Origin: CAYILR01 sp964364175 | GTDB taxonomy: Bacteria > Bdellovibrionota > UBA1018 | Assembly (NCBI GenBank): GCA_964364175.1 | Contig: CAYILR010000057.1 | Location: forward strand, 1-19,326 | Direction: 5' to 3' | Length of the DNA stretch: 19,326 bases | In this document: one piece after another, positions 1-6,539 of the stretch | How positions within the stretch are numbered: position 1 is the first letter of the stretch | Layout of the letters: each line of letters opens with the position of its first letter | The notes under the pieces: model-generated | What the model saw: the letters and a program-made list of their open reading frames with translations, nothing else | What the model was told of the DNA's origin: nothing | Databases searched by the model: none | Made by a program: the position numbers and the translations under genes

Positions 1-10
1 GGGATAAAAC

Positions 11-55
11 TGGAGCCGATGATCCGGATTGAACGGACGACCTACGCTTTACGAA
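11..55 (-). other. 3' half of tRNA-Thr(CGT), probable attachment site
   Basis: Read on the minus strand, this is the 3' part of a tRNA: anticodon loop TTCGTAA (49-55, anticodon CGT), 3' anticodon stem AGCGT (44-48), variable loop AGGTC (39-43), T arm GTCCG/TTCAATC/CGGAT (22-38, five pairs including one G-U), acceptor strand CATCGGC (15-21), discriminator T and encoded CCA (11-13). It closely resembles proteobacterial tRNA-Thr. The 5' half is missing: from 56 on, the bases do not restore the anticodon stem and no D arm follows. A tRNA broken exactly in the anticodon loop is the usual scar of tyrosine-recombinase integration. By geometry, chromosome would lie to the left and the element to the right, although only 10 bases of left flank are visible, so an attP on a circular form is not excluded. 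Confidence 0.8.
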
Positions 56-239
56 GCCGCCAGCAAAATCCTCATAACTCCTCGAAATCATTAGAACCCA
101 CAAAAGAATCTTCTGCAAGCCTGCTGCAAATCTCGCAAGAACTCGCAGAAAAAATCCTAATCATTCTGCGGCATGCGCGAACTGCGTGCTCCGCTAATGC
201 TCCGCGGGAGTTTGTCTCGAGAAAAAAAGGAGGATCGTC
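56..239. other. non-coding stretch beside the att site
   Basis: I see no credible gene here. The open frame that reads through it begins in antisense tRNA and has no family resemblance. It holds a 7-bp inverted repeat (CGCAGAA at 144-150, TTCTGCG at 164-170, 13-nt loop) and short direct repeats of TCGCA just before it. These could be recombinase or excisionase arm sites, but nothing in the sequence proves that. Confidence 0.4.
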
Positions 240-248
240 ATGACCTAG
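227..248 (+). promoter_or_regulatory. strong ribosome binding site followed by a two-codon ORF
   Basis: A textbook Shine-Dalgarno sequence AAGGAGG (227-233) is followed at good spacing by ATG ACC TAG (240-248), encoding Met-Thr-stop, and then directly by the terminator at 255. This is either a gene remnant left by deletion of the coding part or a minimal leader ORF. No transcript can be shown from sequence. Confidence 0.35.
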
Positions 249-254
249 AAACAA

Positions 255-292
255 AAAACCCGGAGTTTTGAGCCCCGGGTTTTGAACTTTTT
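255..292 (+). terminator. Rho-independent terminator
   Basis: A perfect 9-bp stem (AAAACCCGG at 255-263, CCGGGTTTT at 275-283) with an 11-nt loop is followed by TTTTT at 288-292. The A-rich left flank (253-258) gives a T tract on the other strand, so it may work in both directions. It insulates parA from anything transcribed from the att side. Confidence 0.8.
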
Positions 293-434
293 GCTGTCGT
301 CGGCTTCACTATCTTTCGCCGGATCTGAAGCTGACTTTGTCGAAGTGAACCGGAATCGTTTTTCGATTTCTGGCCCGTGTGTCTCCATTCTTAGGGATGC
401 GCTAGCCAACTGTCAACATGGAATGGGGAAAAAT

Positions 435-1271
435 ATGAAACAGAATTTCTGTCCAATTATTGCAGTCACGAATCAAAAAGGTGGAGTTGGAAAAACGACT
501 ACTGCCATCAATCTAGCTCAAGCCTTGGCGTTCCAGGATCTCAAAGTCCTATTAGTGGATCTCGATCCTCAGGGAAACGCGACTCAAGGCGTGGGTGTTC
601 AGCTGGAGTCAATTCAGGCATCCATGTCGGATTTGATTCGAGATCGAAATGCTCCGGTTGAAAATTCAATCTATCAAGGCGACGGTTTGGATCTCATCCC
701 GGCCACACCTCTTTTGTCGCGGGTCGAGCGTGAGATGGTCGCTATGACCAATTCAGAGTTGCGGCTGGCTCACAGGCTGGATTCTCTGCGCGAACGATAT
801 TCGGTCATTCTCATTGATACTCCTCCGACATTTGGACCGCTCATGAATTCAGCACTCAATGCAGCCAATCAGCTCATTGTCCCTGTGGATTCCAGTTTTT
901 TTGCATTGATGGGGATCAAGGAACTTTTAGCCGAAGTGGAAGAAATTCAGCGGGGAACAAATCCCAAGCTCAGCGTTCTTGGGTATTTATTGACGTTGGC
1001 TGACCCCACCAATATCGCCAACCAAACATGGGATACGCTGCGGACCAATTTCGGTGATTTGGTTTTTGAAACGAAAATCAGACGCTCGGTAAAGCTCAAA
1101 GAGGCTCCAGCGTTCGGCAAGACCATCTTCCATCATGCTCCAGACTCTGGCGGCGCTAAAGACTATCTGGGGCTTGCTCAAGAGGTGATGGAGCGATTGG
1201 GTATTGGTGAAGTCACTCTAAGCACTGCTAGTCCCTCTTTGTCTCTCGTTTTGGGAGCGCGCCATGAGTAA
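435..1271 (+). CDS. parA: ParA/Soj family partition ATPase
   Basis: A 278-residue ParA/MinD-type ATPase that would drive segregation of the element when it is circular. Visible motifs are the deviant Walker A KGGVGKTT (residues 15-22), the A' motif VDLDPQGN (about 40-47) and a Walker B-type strand VILIDTPP near residue 127. There is no N-terminal DNA-binding extension, so it is a short Soj/ParA type Ib-like protein. I chose ATG 435 because GGGGAA (425-430) sits just upstream and the family's first beta strand starts a few residues in; the frame is open back to 282 but that extension looks unlike ParA. It overlaps the next gene by 8 nt. No recognisable ParB follows; the next gene or its palindromic repeats may supply the centromere function. 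Confidence 0.93.
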   Translation: MKQNFCPIIAVTNQKGGVGKTTTAINLAQALAFQDLKVLLVDLDPQGNATQGVGVQLESIQASMSDLIRDRNAPVENSIYQGDGLDLIPATPLLSRVEREMVAMTNSELRLAHRLDSLRERYSVILIDTPPTFGPLMNSALNAANQLIVPVDSSFFALMGIKELLAEVEEIQRGTNPKLSVLGYLLTLADPTNIANQTWDTLRTNFGDLVFETKIRRSVKLKEAPAFGKTIFHHAPDSGGAKDYLGLAQEVMERLGIGEVTLSTASPSLSLVLGARHE

Positions 1272-2628
1272 GTTACTGCTGAAAAACGCGTTAGATTCGT
1301 TGCAGGTCAAAAATCCGCTAAGACTCCCCTCTGCTGCACCCATGTTTCGGGTGCCAGCCATCACCCAGGGTGTGATTCCATCCCAGGATTCAATCTTATC
1401 CAAGGATACGAACCCATCCCAGGATAGAATGGTATCCAGGGATCAAATCGCATCCCCGGATTTGAATATATCCCCGGATTTAAATCAATCCTTGGGCGAG
1501 AAATCATCCGTGGATCTAAAGGAACCCAAGGGTATCATCGAATCCCTGGATGAAAAAATATCCCAGGATCGAATTTCACCCCAGGTTGCGCGTTCTACAC
1601 AACCCAGACGTGCAACGATCCAGGATGAGGCAGTTGTGGAAGCAGACTCCGCGCGTGCAAAACTTTCGACGGGCTACACTCGGATTCCCAATTCAGTGTT
1701 GATGGATTTAGTGAGTGGTGACCTTTCTCGAAATGAAATGAAGTTGATGCTCTTGATTGCGCGGATGACGATCTCTTTCAATCGCGCGCTTGTGCCTCTT
1801 TCAAAGGGCGTAATCGAACGGATGACCGGGATTCAGGGGCGTGCAGTGTTGGAGGCAACGCAGTCACTTGAAAAGGCTGGAGTGATTCAGAAAATTCCAG
1901 GAGATCACAACCATCCCAACCGCATGGGTTTAGTTTTTGATTCTGCATGTTTCAAAACCCAGGGTGAAAACCCATCCCAGGATGTGACGATAACCCAGGA
2001 TCAAAAACGCCCCCTGGATGAATTGGCATCCTGCGCGAAGGGTGAAATTCAACCCCAGGGGTGGGGTGAAAATTCACCCTACATTAAAGATAATAATAAA
2101 TATAAAAACAATAACTCTCTCTCGGAAACTTCAGGACATCTCAGGAAATATTTTGAAACCCTGAAGCCGGAAAAAAAACGAGAGAGCGAAATGCAGGCAT
2201 TTTTCAAACTTAAGGCCGAATACACAGAATCAGATATTTCCGATTGCTTGGAGTTAATCCTCAGTCGTGGCGTAACTGGCCCTGACGGAAAAACGGAACC
2301 CTGCCATTCACCCATGGCATTTCTCAGCAAGGCAATTGGAAGCGTTCTCCGAGAGGTTCGATCTCAACGAGAAAAGACACGCAATCGAGAAGTGGCTGCC
2401 GTCCAGAGAGCGCAGATTTTGCGTGAGCAGGAGGAAGCGGAGGGACGAGAATCTGCCGAGTGGGCTGAAATGGAGCGTACTTTTTGCGAGGCTTATCCAG
2501 ACGTCGAAAAACAAGATGTAGTAGTGGCTAAATTATGTGTGGGGCTTCCTTGGAAACCCAATAGCCGTGCTGGCCGAGTATTTGCCATTAGACGTTGGGC
2601 GGATGAGGAAAGGAAATTGGGGGTTTAA
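1264..2628 (+). CDS. Replication initiator resembling phage O protein, with internal iterons
   Basis: A 454-residue protein, translationally coupled to parA. Residues about 137-213 (from GYTRIPNSVLMDL) read like the N-terminal winged-helix domain of lambda O-type replication proteins: the GYTRIPN entry, a helix with LSRNEMKLMLLIARMT, then LSKGVIERMTGIQGRAVLEA and LEKAGVIQKI as the HTH and wing. Before it, residues 39-110 are twelve hexapeptide repeats of the form xSxDxx, encoded by 18-bp DNA repeats that look like binding sites. After the domain is a second set of repeats, an Asn/Lys-rich linker encoded by an A+T-rich stretch, then an alpha-helical, highly charged C-terminus of a kind often used to recruit a helicase or loader. 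Known precedent: the lambda origin lies within gene O. An alternative is a centromere-binding partition protein, given its position after parA. Confidence 0.7.
   Translation: MSKLLLKNALDSLQVKNPLRLPSAAPMFRVPAITQGVIPSQDSILSKDTNPSQDRMVSRDQIASPDLNISPDLNQSLGEKSSVDLKEPKGIIESLDEKISQDRISPQVARSTQPRRATIQDEAVVEADSARAKLSTGYTRIPNSVLMDLVSGDLSRNEMKLMLLIARMTISFNRALVPLSKGVIERMTGIQGRAVLEATQSLEKAGVIQKIPGDHNHPNRMGLVFDSACFKTQGENPSQDVTITQDQKRPLDELASCAKGEIQPQGWGENSPYIKDNNKYKNNNSLSETSGHLRKYFETLKPEKKRESEMQAFFKLKAEYTESDISDCLELILSRGVTGPDGKTEPCHSPMAFLSKAIGSVLREVRSQREKTRNREVAAVQRAQILREQEEAEGRESAEWAEMERTFCEAYPDVEKQDVVVAKLCVGLPWKPNSRAGRVFAIRRWADEERKLGV
1363..1593 (+). repeat. Iteron cluster 1: twelve 18-bp repeats with palindromic core
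   Basis: The core ATCC-NN-GGAT (or ACCC-NN-GGGT) begins at 1380, 1398, 1416, 1434, 1452, 1470, 1488, 1506, 1524, 1542, 1560 and 1578, exactly every 18 bp. Copies at 1488 and 1578 are degenerate in the right half. An extra ACCCAGGGT element lies 17 bp before the first, at 1363. The repeats lie in the coding frame as 6-codon units. The base preceding TCC is A in all twelve copies although it is the wobble base of eight different codons, and serine is always TCC and aspartate always GAT. This points to selection on DNA, as expected of protein-binding sites. Confidence 0.9.
1957..2079 (+). repeat. Iteron cluster 2 and inverted repeats
   Basis: This cluster starts like the first: ACCCAGGGT at 1957, then 17 bp later ATCCCAGGAT at 1974, followed at 18-bp steps by AACCCAGGAT (1992), CCCCCTGGAT (2010) and a left half-site ATCC (2028). 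It continues with the palindrome ACCCCAGGGGT (2052-2062) and the perfect inverted repeat GGGTGAA-N2-TTCACCC (2064-2079); imperfect relatives of that repeat begin at 1963 and 2040. It directly abuts the A+T-rich stretch at 2080. Confidence 0.8.
2080..2114. other. A+T-rich stretch, candidate DNA unwinding element
   Basis: Only three of 35 bases are G or C, with A strongly favoured on the plus strand. It lies in coding sequence (residues about 273-284, Lys/Asn-rich) immediately after iteron cluster 2. Iterons followed by an A+T-rich segment is the standard layout of iteron origins and of the lambda origin. Opening at this site is inferred, not shown. Confidence 0.6.
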
Positions 2629-2700
2629 TGTAATTGGAAACCCTGTATTTTGTATAACCACTTGAAATAATGAATGATCTAATGTAACTGTAATGTAACT
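2626..2700 (+). promoter_or_regulatory. A+T-rich intergenic region with TAATGTAA repeats
   Basis: TAATGTAA occurs at 2626, 2680 and 2691, and AATGTAACT is a direct repeat at 2681-2689 and 2692-2700 immediately before the ATG of the next gene. No Shine-Dalgarno sequence is present. I see no convincing -35/-10 pair; the repeats could be an operator or, if one TAATGT acts as a -10, give a nearly leaderless message. Confidence 0.35.
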
Positions 2701-4164
2701 ATGAACAGTGACCCGACCTGGCTGACAACAGCTAAAGATCTCTTGGCGCGAACGTTAAAACCTGTTTTGGCAGAGATTAATGAGCTTGATTGGAAGCAAG
2801 ATTTATCACCAAACACCCTAAGGCTCAGAGAGCATCTTTCGGCGTTTGGCTCCTATCCAGGAGGGGGTTTTCTGGTTTTCGGAATCACCCCCGAAGGACG
2901 CCTCGTAGGTGTGAGTCAGATTCAATCCGAACAAATCATCGGCAAGCTCGCAAATATCGCTCGTGATGGCTTAGAGCCTCCTTTACAAATCGACCACGCT
3001 TTAATTGAATACGGCGGTCAACATCTTTTGTTTATTAGAATTCCAGAATCATTTCAAAAGCCAATTCAGATCAAGGGAAAATCAATTGAAGAGTCATTTG
3101 TACGCTCGGGGGGTCAAACGCGACGAATGTCTCGTCAGGAAATTGGTCAAGCGATTTTGAATTCGCGCTCTTCTCGATACGAAGAGCTTGATGCGTTTAT
3201 ATCTGAAGATCCGTCCGAAATTTTGGCAAAGCTTGATTACTCGGCGCTCTATGCATTGCAGAAAAAATCTGTACCTTCCAATGAGAGACTTCTTATAGAG
3301 GATCTGAGAAATCAAAAAATTATTAAACAAGAAGGAAAGAAGCTGGCAATCACAAATTTAGGTGTTTTGGTTTGTGCAAAAAATGTAGCAGATTTTCGAG
3401 GACATGAAAGACGTGGAGTTCGGGTAGTCTTTTATAAAGGAACGTCGAGGATTGAGGCGGAGCGAGAAATTCCAGGAAAAAAAGGGTATGCGATTGGCTT
3501 TGGCAACCTGGTCCAAATAATTTTGTCACGTCTTCCGACGAGCGAAGTAATAAAAGAGGCTTTGCGAACCTCAGTTTCAATCTACCCAGAAGTTACAATT
3601 CGTGAACTTCTTGCTAACGCACTCATTCATCAGGATTTTGGAATATCTGGAATGAATCCTATGGTTGAAGTCTTTTCTGATCGCATGGAAATTACAAATC
3701 CAGGCAAGCTTTTATCAACAGTCAGTGTTGATAGAATTATCGATACTACGCCCGAATCCAGAAACGAATTATTTGCCCGGTTTATGAGACAGTTAGGAAT
3801 CTGTGAAGAGCGTGGGAGCGGAATTGATCGTGCAATCGAAGCAATTGAAGTTTTTGGTTTGCCGCCACTTGAGTTTAGGGAGGATGAACATTCCTTTAAG
3901 GCGATTATTTATACCCCTAAAAAATACAATAAGATGACGCAGGAAGAGCGAATTCGAGCTTGTTATCAGCACTGCTGTTTGAAATTTATGTGCAACGAGC
4001 GAATGACTAACGCTTCTCTGAGAAAACGTCTGAGTATAGCTGAATCGAATTATCCAATGATTTCTAAAATTATTAAAGACAGCATCGCTGGAGGTAAAAT
4101 CAAACCGCAAGACCCAGAAATGAAAGCAAAAAAACACCTTCAATATATACCGTACTGGGCCTGA
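2701..4164 (+). CDS. AlbA_2 / HATPase_c_4 domain protein (COG2865-like)
   Basis: A 487-residue protein of the family often annotated as a putative transcriptional regulator or ATP-binding protein. The N-terminal AlbA_2 (Schlafen-type) domain covers about residues 22-150, with ELDWKQ near 28-33 and the glycine-rich YPGGGFLVFGITPEGRLVGV segment. A middle region with helix-turn-helix character leads to a GHKL-type ATPase segment: ELLANALIHQDF from residue 302 and RGSGIDRAIEAI near 371. The last 90 residues could form a winged helix. ATG 2701 is the first possible start after an in-frame stop at 2680, but it has no ribosome binding site. By eye the gene is richer in A+T than its neighbours and is flanked by non-coding gaps on both sides, so it looks like accessory cargo. 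Related proteins occur in regulatory and defence settings; the substrate is unknown. Confidence 0.8.
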   Translation: MNSDPTWLTTAKDLLARTLKPVLAEINELDWKQDLSPNTLRLREHLSAFGSYPGGGFLVFGITPEGRLVGVSQIQSEQIIGKLANIARDGLEPPLQIDHALIEYGGQHLLFIRIPESFQKPIQIKGKSIEESFVRSGGQTRRMSRQEIGQAILNSRSSRYEELDAFISEDPSEILAKLDYSALYALQKKSVPSNERLLIEDLRNQKIIKQEGKKLAITNLGVLVCAKNVADFRGHERRGVRVVFYKGTSRIEAEREIPGKKGYAIGFGNLVQIILSRLPTSEVIKEALRTSVSIYPEVTIRELLANALIHQDFGISGMNPMVEVFSDRMEITNPGKLLSTVSVDRIIDTTPESRNELFARFMRQLGICEERGSGIDRAIEAIEVFGLPPLEFREDEHSFKAIIYTPKKYNKMTQEERIRACYQHCCLKFMCNERMTNASLRKRLSIAESNYPMISKIIKDSIAGGKIKPQDPEMKAKKHLQYIPYWA

Positions 4165-4229
4165 TGATTTTTTCGAGGACCAGAGTTGCGCTACATAACG
4201 CGACGCATTTTTAGATTTTGTTAGCCAAT

Positions 4230-4245
4230 GTCCATTTTTATGGAC
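4230..4245. promoter_or_regulatory. Palindrome GTCCAT-N4-ATGGAC, candidate operator
   Basis: A perfect 6-bp inverted repeat lies about 77 bp upstream of the response regulator start. Its GTCCA-N6-TGGAC core is the same as in the larger palindrome at 8952-8967 upstream of the transfer operon, so both may be bound by one protein, plausibly the response regulator. There is no T tract, so it is unlikely to be a terminator. A TATAAC hexamer follows at 4247, but no good -35 is at proper distance. Confidence 0.5.
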
Positions 4246-4283
4246 TTATAACGACAAAAAACAAGACAAACGAATCCGCCAGA

Positions 4284-4306
4284 TGTAGAAAAACACAGAA
4301 TCTACA
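4284..4306. promoter_or_regulatory. Inverted repeat TGTAGA-N11-TCTACA upstream of the regulator gene
   Basis: Perfect 6-bp arms (4284-4289 and 4301-4306) flank an 11-nt spacer; the right arm touches the ribosome binding site AGGAA (4306-4310). It could form an RNA hairpin close to the start codon or be an operator. The evidence is the symmetry alone. Confidence 0.3.
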
Positions 4307-4321
4307 GGAATCTCGCTGTCT

Positions 4322-5809
4322 ATGAAGTCTGAATTAAAAATCCTCCTCGTCGAAGACTCCGACACCTTTCGGTCAGAAGTGGTTCGATTTCTTGGTGTCT
4401 ACAACGAAATTGACGATGTGCCTGACCTCAAATCCGCAAGGATCGCTCTTCAGAAAAGAGGGTATGGCGTAGTCATTCTCGATAAGGGCTTACCCGATGG
4501 TAGCGGCATTGACCTCATTCCAGAAATCAAAGCTCAAAATCCAAACGCCGTGATTATTGTTCTGACCGCCGACAACGAACTGAGCAGCGTAAAAAAATGC
4601 ATTCTCGCTGGTGCTGATGACTATGTTGTTAAATCCGAAAACGCCATTTCTGATCTTCTGGTTCGTATCCCATTCGTGGTCGAACGATCTGCAGAGCGTC
4701 GCCAGCTCGATTGCCTCAAAGAGCAAGTTCGCGCGGCATTCAAATACGAGCTTATTGGAAAGTCAGCATCCACAGCAGAATTGAGAGCCACAGTCCTAGG
4801 ACTCAGAGGATCGGGATCGCATGTCCTCATCACTGGAGAAAGCGGCACAGGTAAAGAGCTCGTCGCACGAAGACTGAACGCCATTGAAGACGGCAGAGCC
4901 CGTCCGTTCGTAGCCATCAATTGCAGCGCAATTCCAGAGAACCTCATTGAAAGTGATCTGTTTGGCCACAAAAAAGGTGCATTTACGGGAGCGACGTCCG
5001 ACAAACCCGGAAAATTTGAACTAGCACACAATGGCGACTTGTTTCTCGACGAGATTGCAGAGCTTCCGTTGGCAGCCCAGGCAAAGATTTTGCGAGTGAT
5101 TCAAGACGGGCAATTTTTCCGTGTCGGAGGCTCAGCGCCTGTTGAGGTTTCATGCCGAATCATTGCAGCTACAAACAAAGACATCGAAAACATGGTTCGC
5201 ACGGGTGAGTTTCGTGAGGATCTTTATTATCGCCTCAATGTGGTCCGGGTTAAAACAACGCCACTTCGAATGCGAGCGGGTGACATCGCTGATCTTGCAT
5301 CATTATTCTGCCTTCAAATCGGAGGCCCCTCCGTAAAAATTTCGGATCGATCCATTCAGAAACTCGACCAACATCCGTGGCCTGGAAATATTCGAGAGCT
5401 TCGTAACGTCATCGAAAGGGCGGTGATTCGAGCTCGCCAGCGTCGAACGGATACCATCGATCTTGAAGATATTTCAATCGATCAGATGCAAGGAACAGTG
5501 TCGGATTTTAGAAAACTCGAAGCATCTCTGCCAGCAGATATTTCTGAACTGAGTGAGCAAGGGTTTCGAGAGTACATGGAATCGGCTGAACGACTCTATC
5601 TGACAAAAGTCATGGACCTGACAAATGGCAACGCAGTGGAGTGTGGGGTTCGGATTGGTTTAGCACGGAGTACGATTTTTCAAAAACTGTATGCTCTGGG
5701 AATACCCAGACGTACTTATCAAGATAAAAAATCGATCAAAGGGCCAACAGGGCTAACGCGATCAAACAAGAAATATAACGATCAAAATTTTGGAGGCGAA
5801 AATGGATAA
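4322..5809 (+). CDS. Sigma-54-dependent NtrC-family response regulator
   Basis: A 495-residue activator with all three NtrC-type parts. The receiver (about 1-120) has acidic E11/D12, phospho-acceptor D54, T82 and K104. The AAA+ domain (about 145-370) has Walker A GESGTGKE (172-179), the GAFTGA loop that contacts sigma-54 (219-224) and Walker B DLFLDEIAELP. A Fis-type helix-turn-helix follows near residues 430-462 (GNAVECGVRIGLARSTIFQKL). A basic tail of about 33 residues follows the HTH, which is longer than usual. It heads an operon with the methyltransferase (8-nt overlap) and the kinase. A sigma-54 promoter with an upstream palindrome lies just after the operon, so the transfer operon is its most obvious target. 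Confidence 0.95.
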   Translation: MKSELKILLVEDSDTFRSEVVRFLGVYNEIDDVPDLKSARIALQKRGYGVVILDKGLPDGSGIDLIPEIKAQNPNAVIIVLTADNELSSVKKCILAGADDYVVKSENAISDLLVRIPFVVERSAERRQLDCLKEQVRAAFKYELIGKSASTAELRATVLGLRGSGSHVLITGESGTGKELVARRLNAIEDGRARPFVAINCSAIPENLIESDLFGHKKGAFTGATSDKPGKFELAHNGDLFLDEIAELPLAAQAKILRVIQDGQFFRVGGSAPVEVSCRIIAATNKDIENMVRTGEFREDLYYRLNVVRVKTTPLRMRAGDIADLASLFCLQIGGPSVKISDRSIQKLDQHPWPGNIRELRNVIERAVIRARQRRTDTIDLEDISIDQMQGTVSDFRKLEASLPADISELSEQGFREYMESAERLYLTKVMDLTNGNAVECGVRIGLARSTIFQKLYALGIPRRTYQDKKSIKGPTGLTRSNKKYNDQNFGGENG

Positions 5810-6539
5810 ACAAACTTTAAATATGCCCACGCCAGAAGCCAATGGCTGGGTAAAAACGATGAATAATATGGGATTCATGACACCCACACTGGATGTATTT
5901 TCCCAAGCATTTGTCGAATTCTCATTGCAAGCTCCGGGAGAGGTTGTGGATATCGGTGCTGCCTATGGGGTTGCAACTCTGGCAGCTCTCGAACGTGGAG
6001 CCACGGTGATCGCCAACGATGTGGACTCTAGACATCTAGAAATTCTTGCAGAGCGAGCAGGACCTCATGAGGATCGTTTGACCGTCATTTCTGGAGCTTT
6101 TCCCAACGAATTAGATTTTATGCCGGGCAGTGTAGGCGCAATTTTGATTTGCAGAGTCTTGCACTTTTTCGACGGCGCAACGATTGAGCAATCGATTCAA
6201 AAACTAAGCCGATGGCTTGCTCCGGGAGGCAAAGTTTTCATTGTGGCCGAAACCCCATTTCTAAAAAACTTTAAAACCTTTATTCCGGTTTACGAATCGA
6301 GAATCCAGTCAGGAGCGACGTGGCCAGGATTTGTCGAAGATGTAATGGCCATTGATCCAGTTCGAGGTGTGGCACTGCCCAAACAGATGCACCTGCTCGA
6401 TCCGACAGTTCTATCCCAAGTCCTGACAAAAAATGGATTTGTGATCGAAAAAGCAGAAACCTTTGCAAGGCCCGAGTTTCCATTGGATCTGCAGCTCGAC
6501 GGACGCGAGAGCGTGGGAGTTATAGCAAGAAAGGTTTGA
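5802..6539 (+). CDS. Class I SAM-dependent methyltransferase
   Basis: A 245-residue Rossmann-type methyltransferase. Motif I is VVDIGAAYG (residues 48-56), followed by the acidic end of strand 2 in VIANDVD, a GAFPNELDF segment, and the motif IV region ILICRVLHFF before LAPGGKVFIV. ATG 5802 has GGAGG (5792-5796) six bases upstream and overlaps the regulator stop as ATGGATAA; an in-frame TTG at 5790 lies before that site and is not needed. The gene sits between a response regulator and its likely kinase and ends directly against the kinase start (TGA then GTG). Its substrate is not visible: a small signal molecule, a lipid or a component of the signalling path would all fit. Confidence 0.88.
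   Translation: MDKQTLNMPTPEANGWVKTMNNMGFMTPTLDVFSQAFVEFSLQAPGEVVDIGAAYGVATLAALERGATVIANDVDSRHLEILAERAGPHEDRLTVISGAFPNELDFMPGSVGAILICRVLHFFDGATIEQSIQKLSRWLAPGGKVFIVAETPFLKNFKTFIPVYESRIQSGATWPGFVEDVMAIDPVRGVALPKQMHLLDPTVLSQVLTKNGFVIEKAETFARPEFPLDLQLDGRESVGVIARKV

Noticed and set aside
19..243. 74-codon open frame on the plus strand
   Set aside because: Its first part is the antisense of a tRNA-Thr fragment, a well-known source of artefact proteins, and the remainder shows no domain, no ribosome binding site and no conserved pattern.
282..434. N-terminal extension of ParA starting at TTG 282
   Set aside because: The TTG lies inside the terminator stem (275-283), and the extension is unlike ParA proteins. 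ATG 435 has a ribosome binding site and fits the family start.
1397..1405. DnaA-box-like TTATCCAAG in the iteron array
   Set aside because: It matches only seven of nine positions and is fully explained by the iteron core at 1398-1407.
1378..1593. CRISPR array
   Set aside because: The 18-bp period has no distinct conserved repeat and unique spacer of CRISPR size, lies in an open reading frame in register, and no cas genes are present.
4177..4189. Possible sigma-54 promoter (GG ... TTGC) upstream of the response regulator
   Set aside because: The GG-to-GC spacing is 9 rather than 10 bases and the -24 box (GAGGAC) is poor. It also lies upstream of the palindrome rather than downstream.
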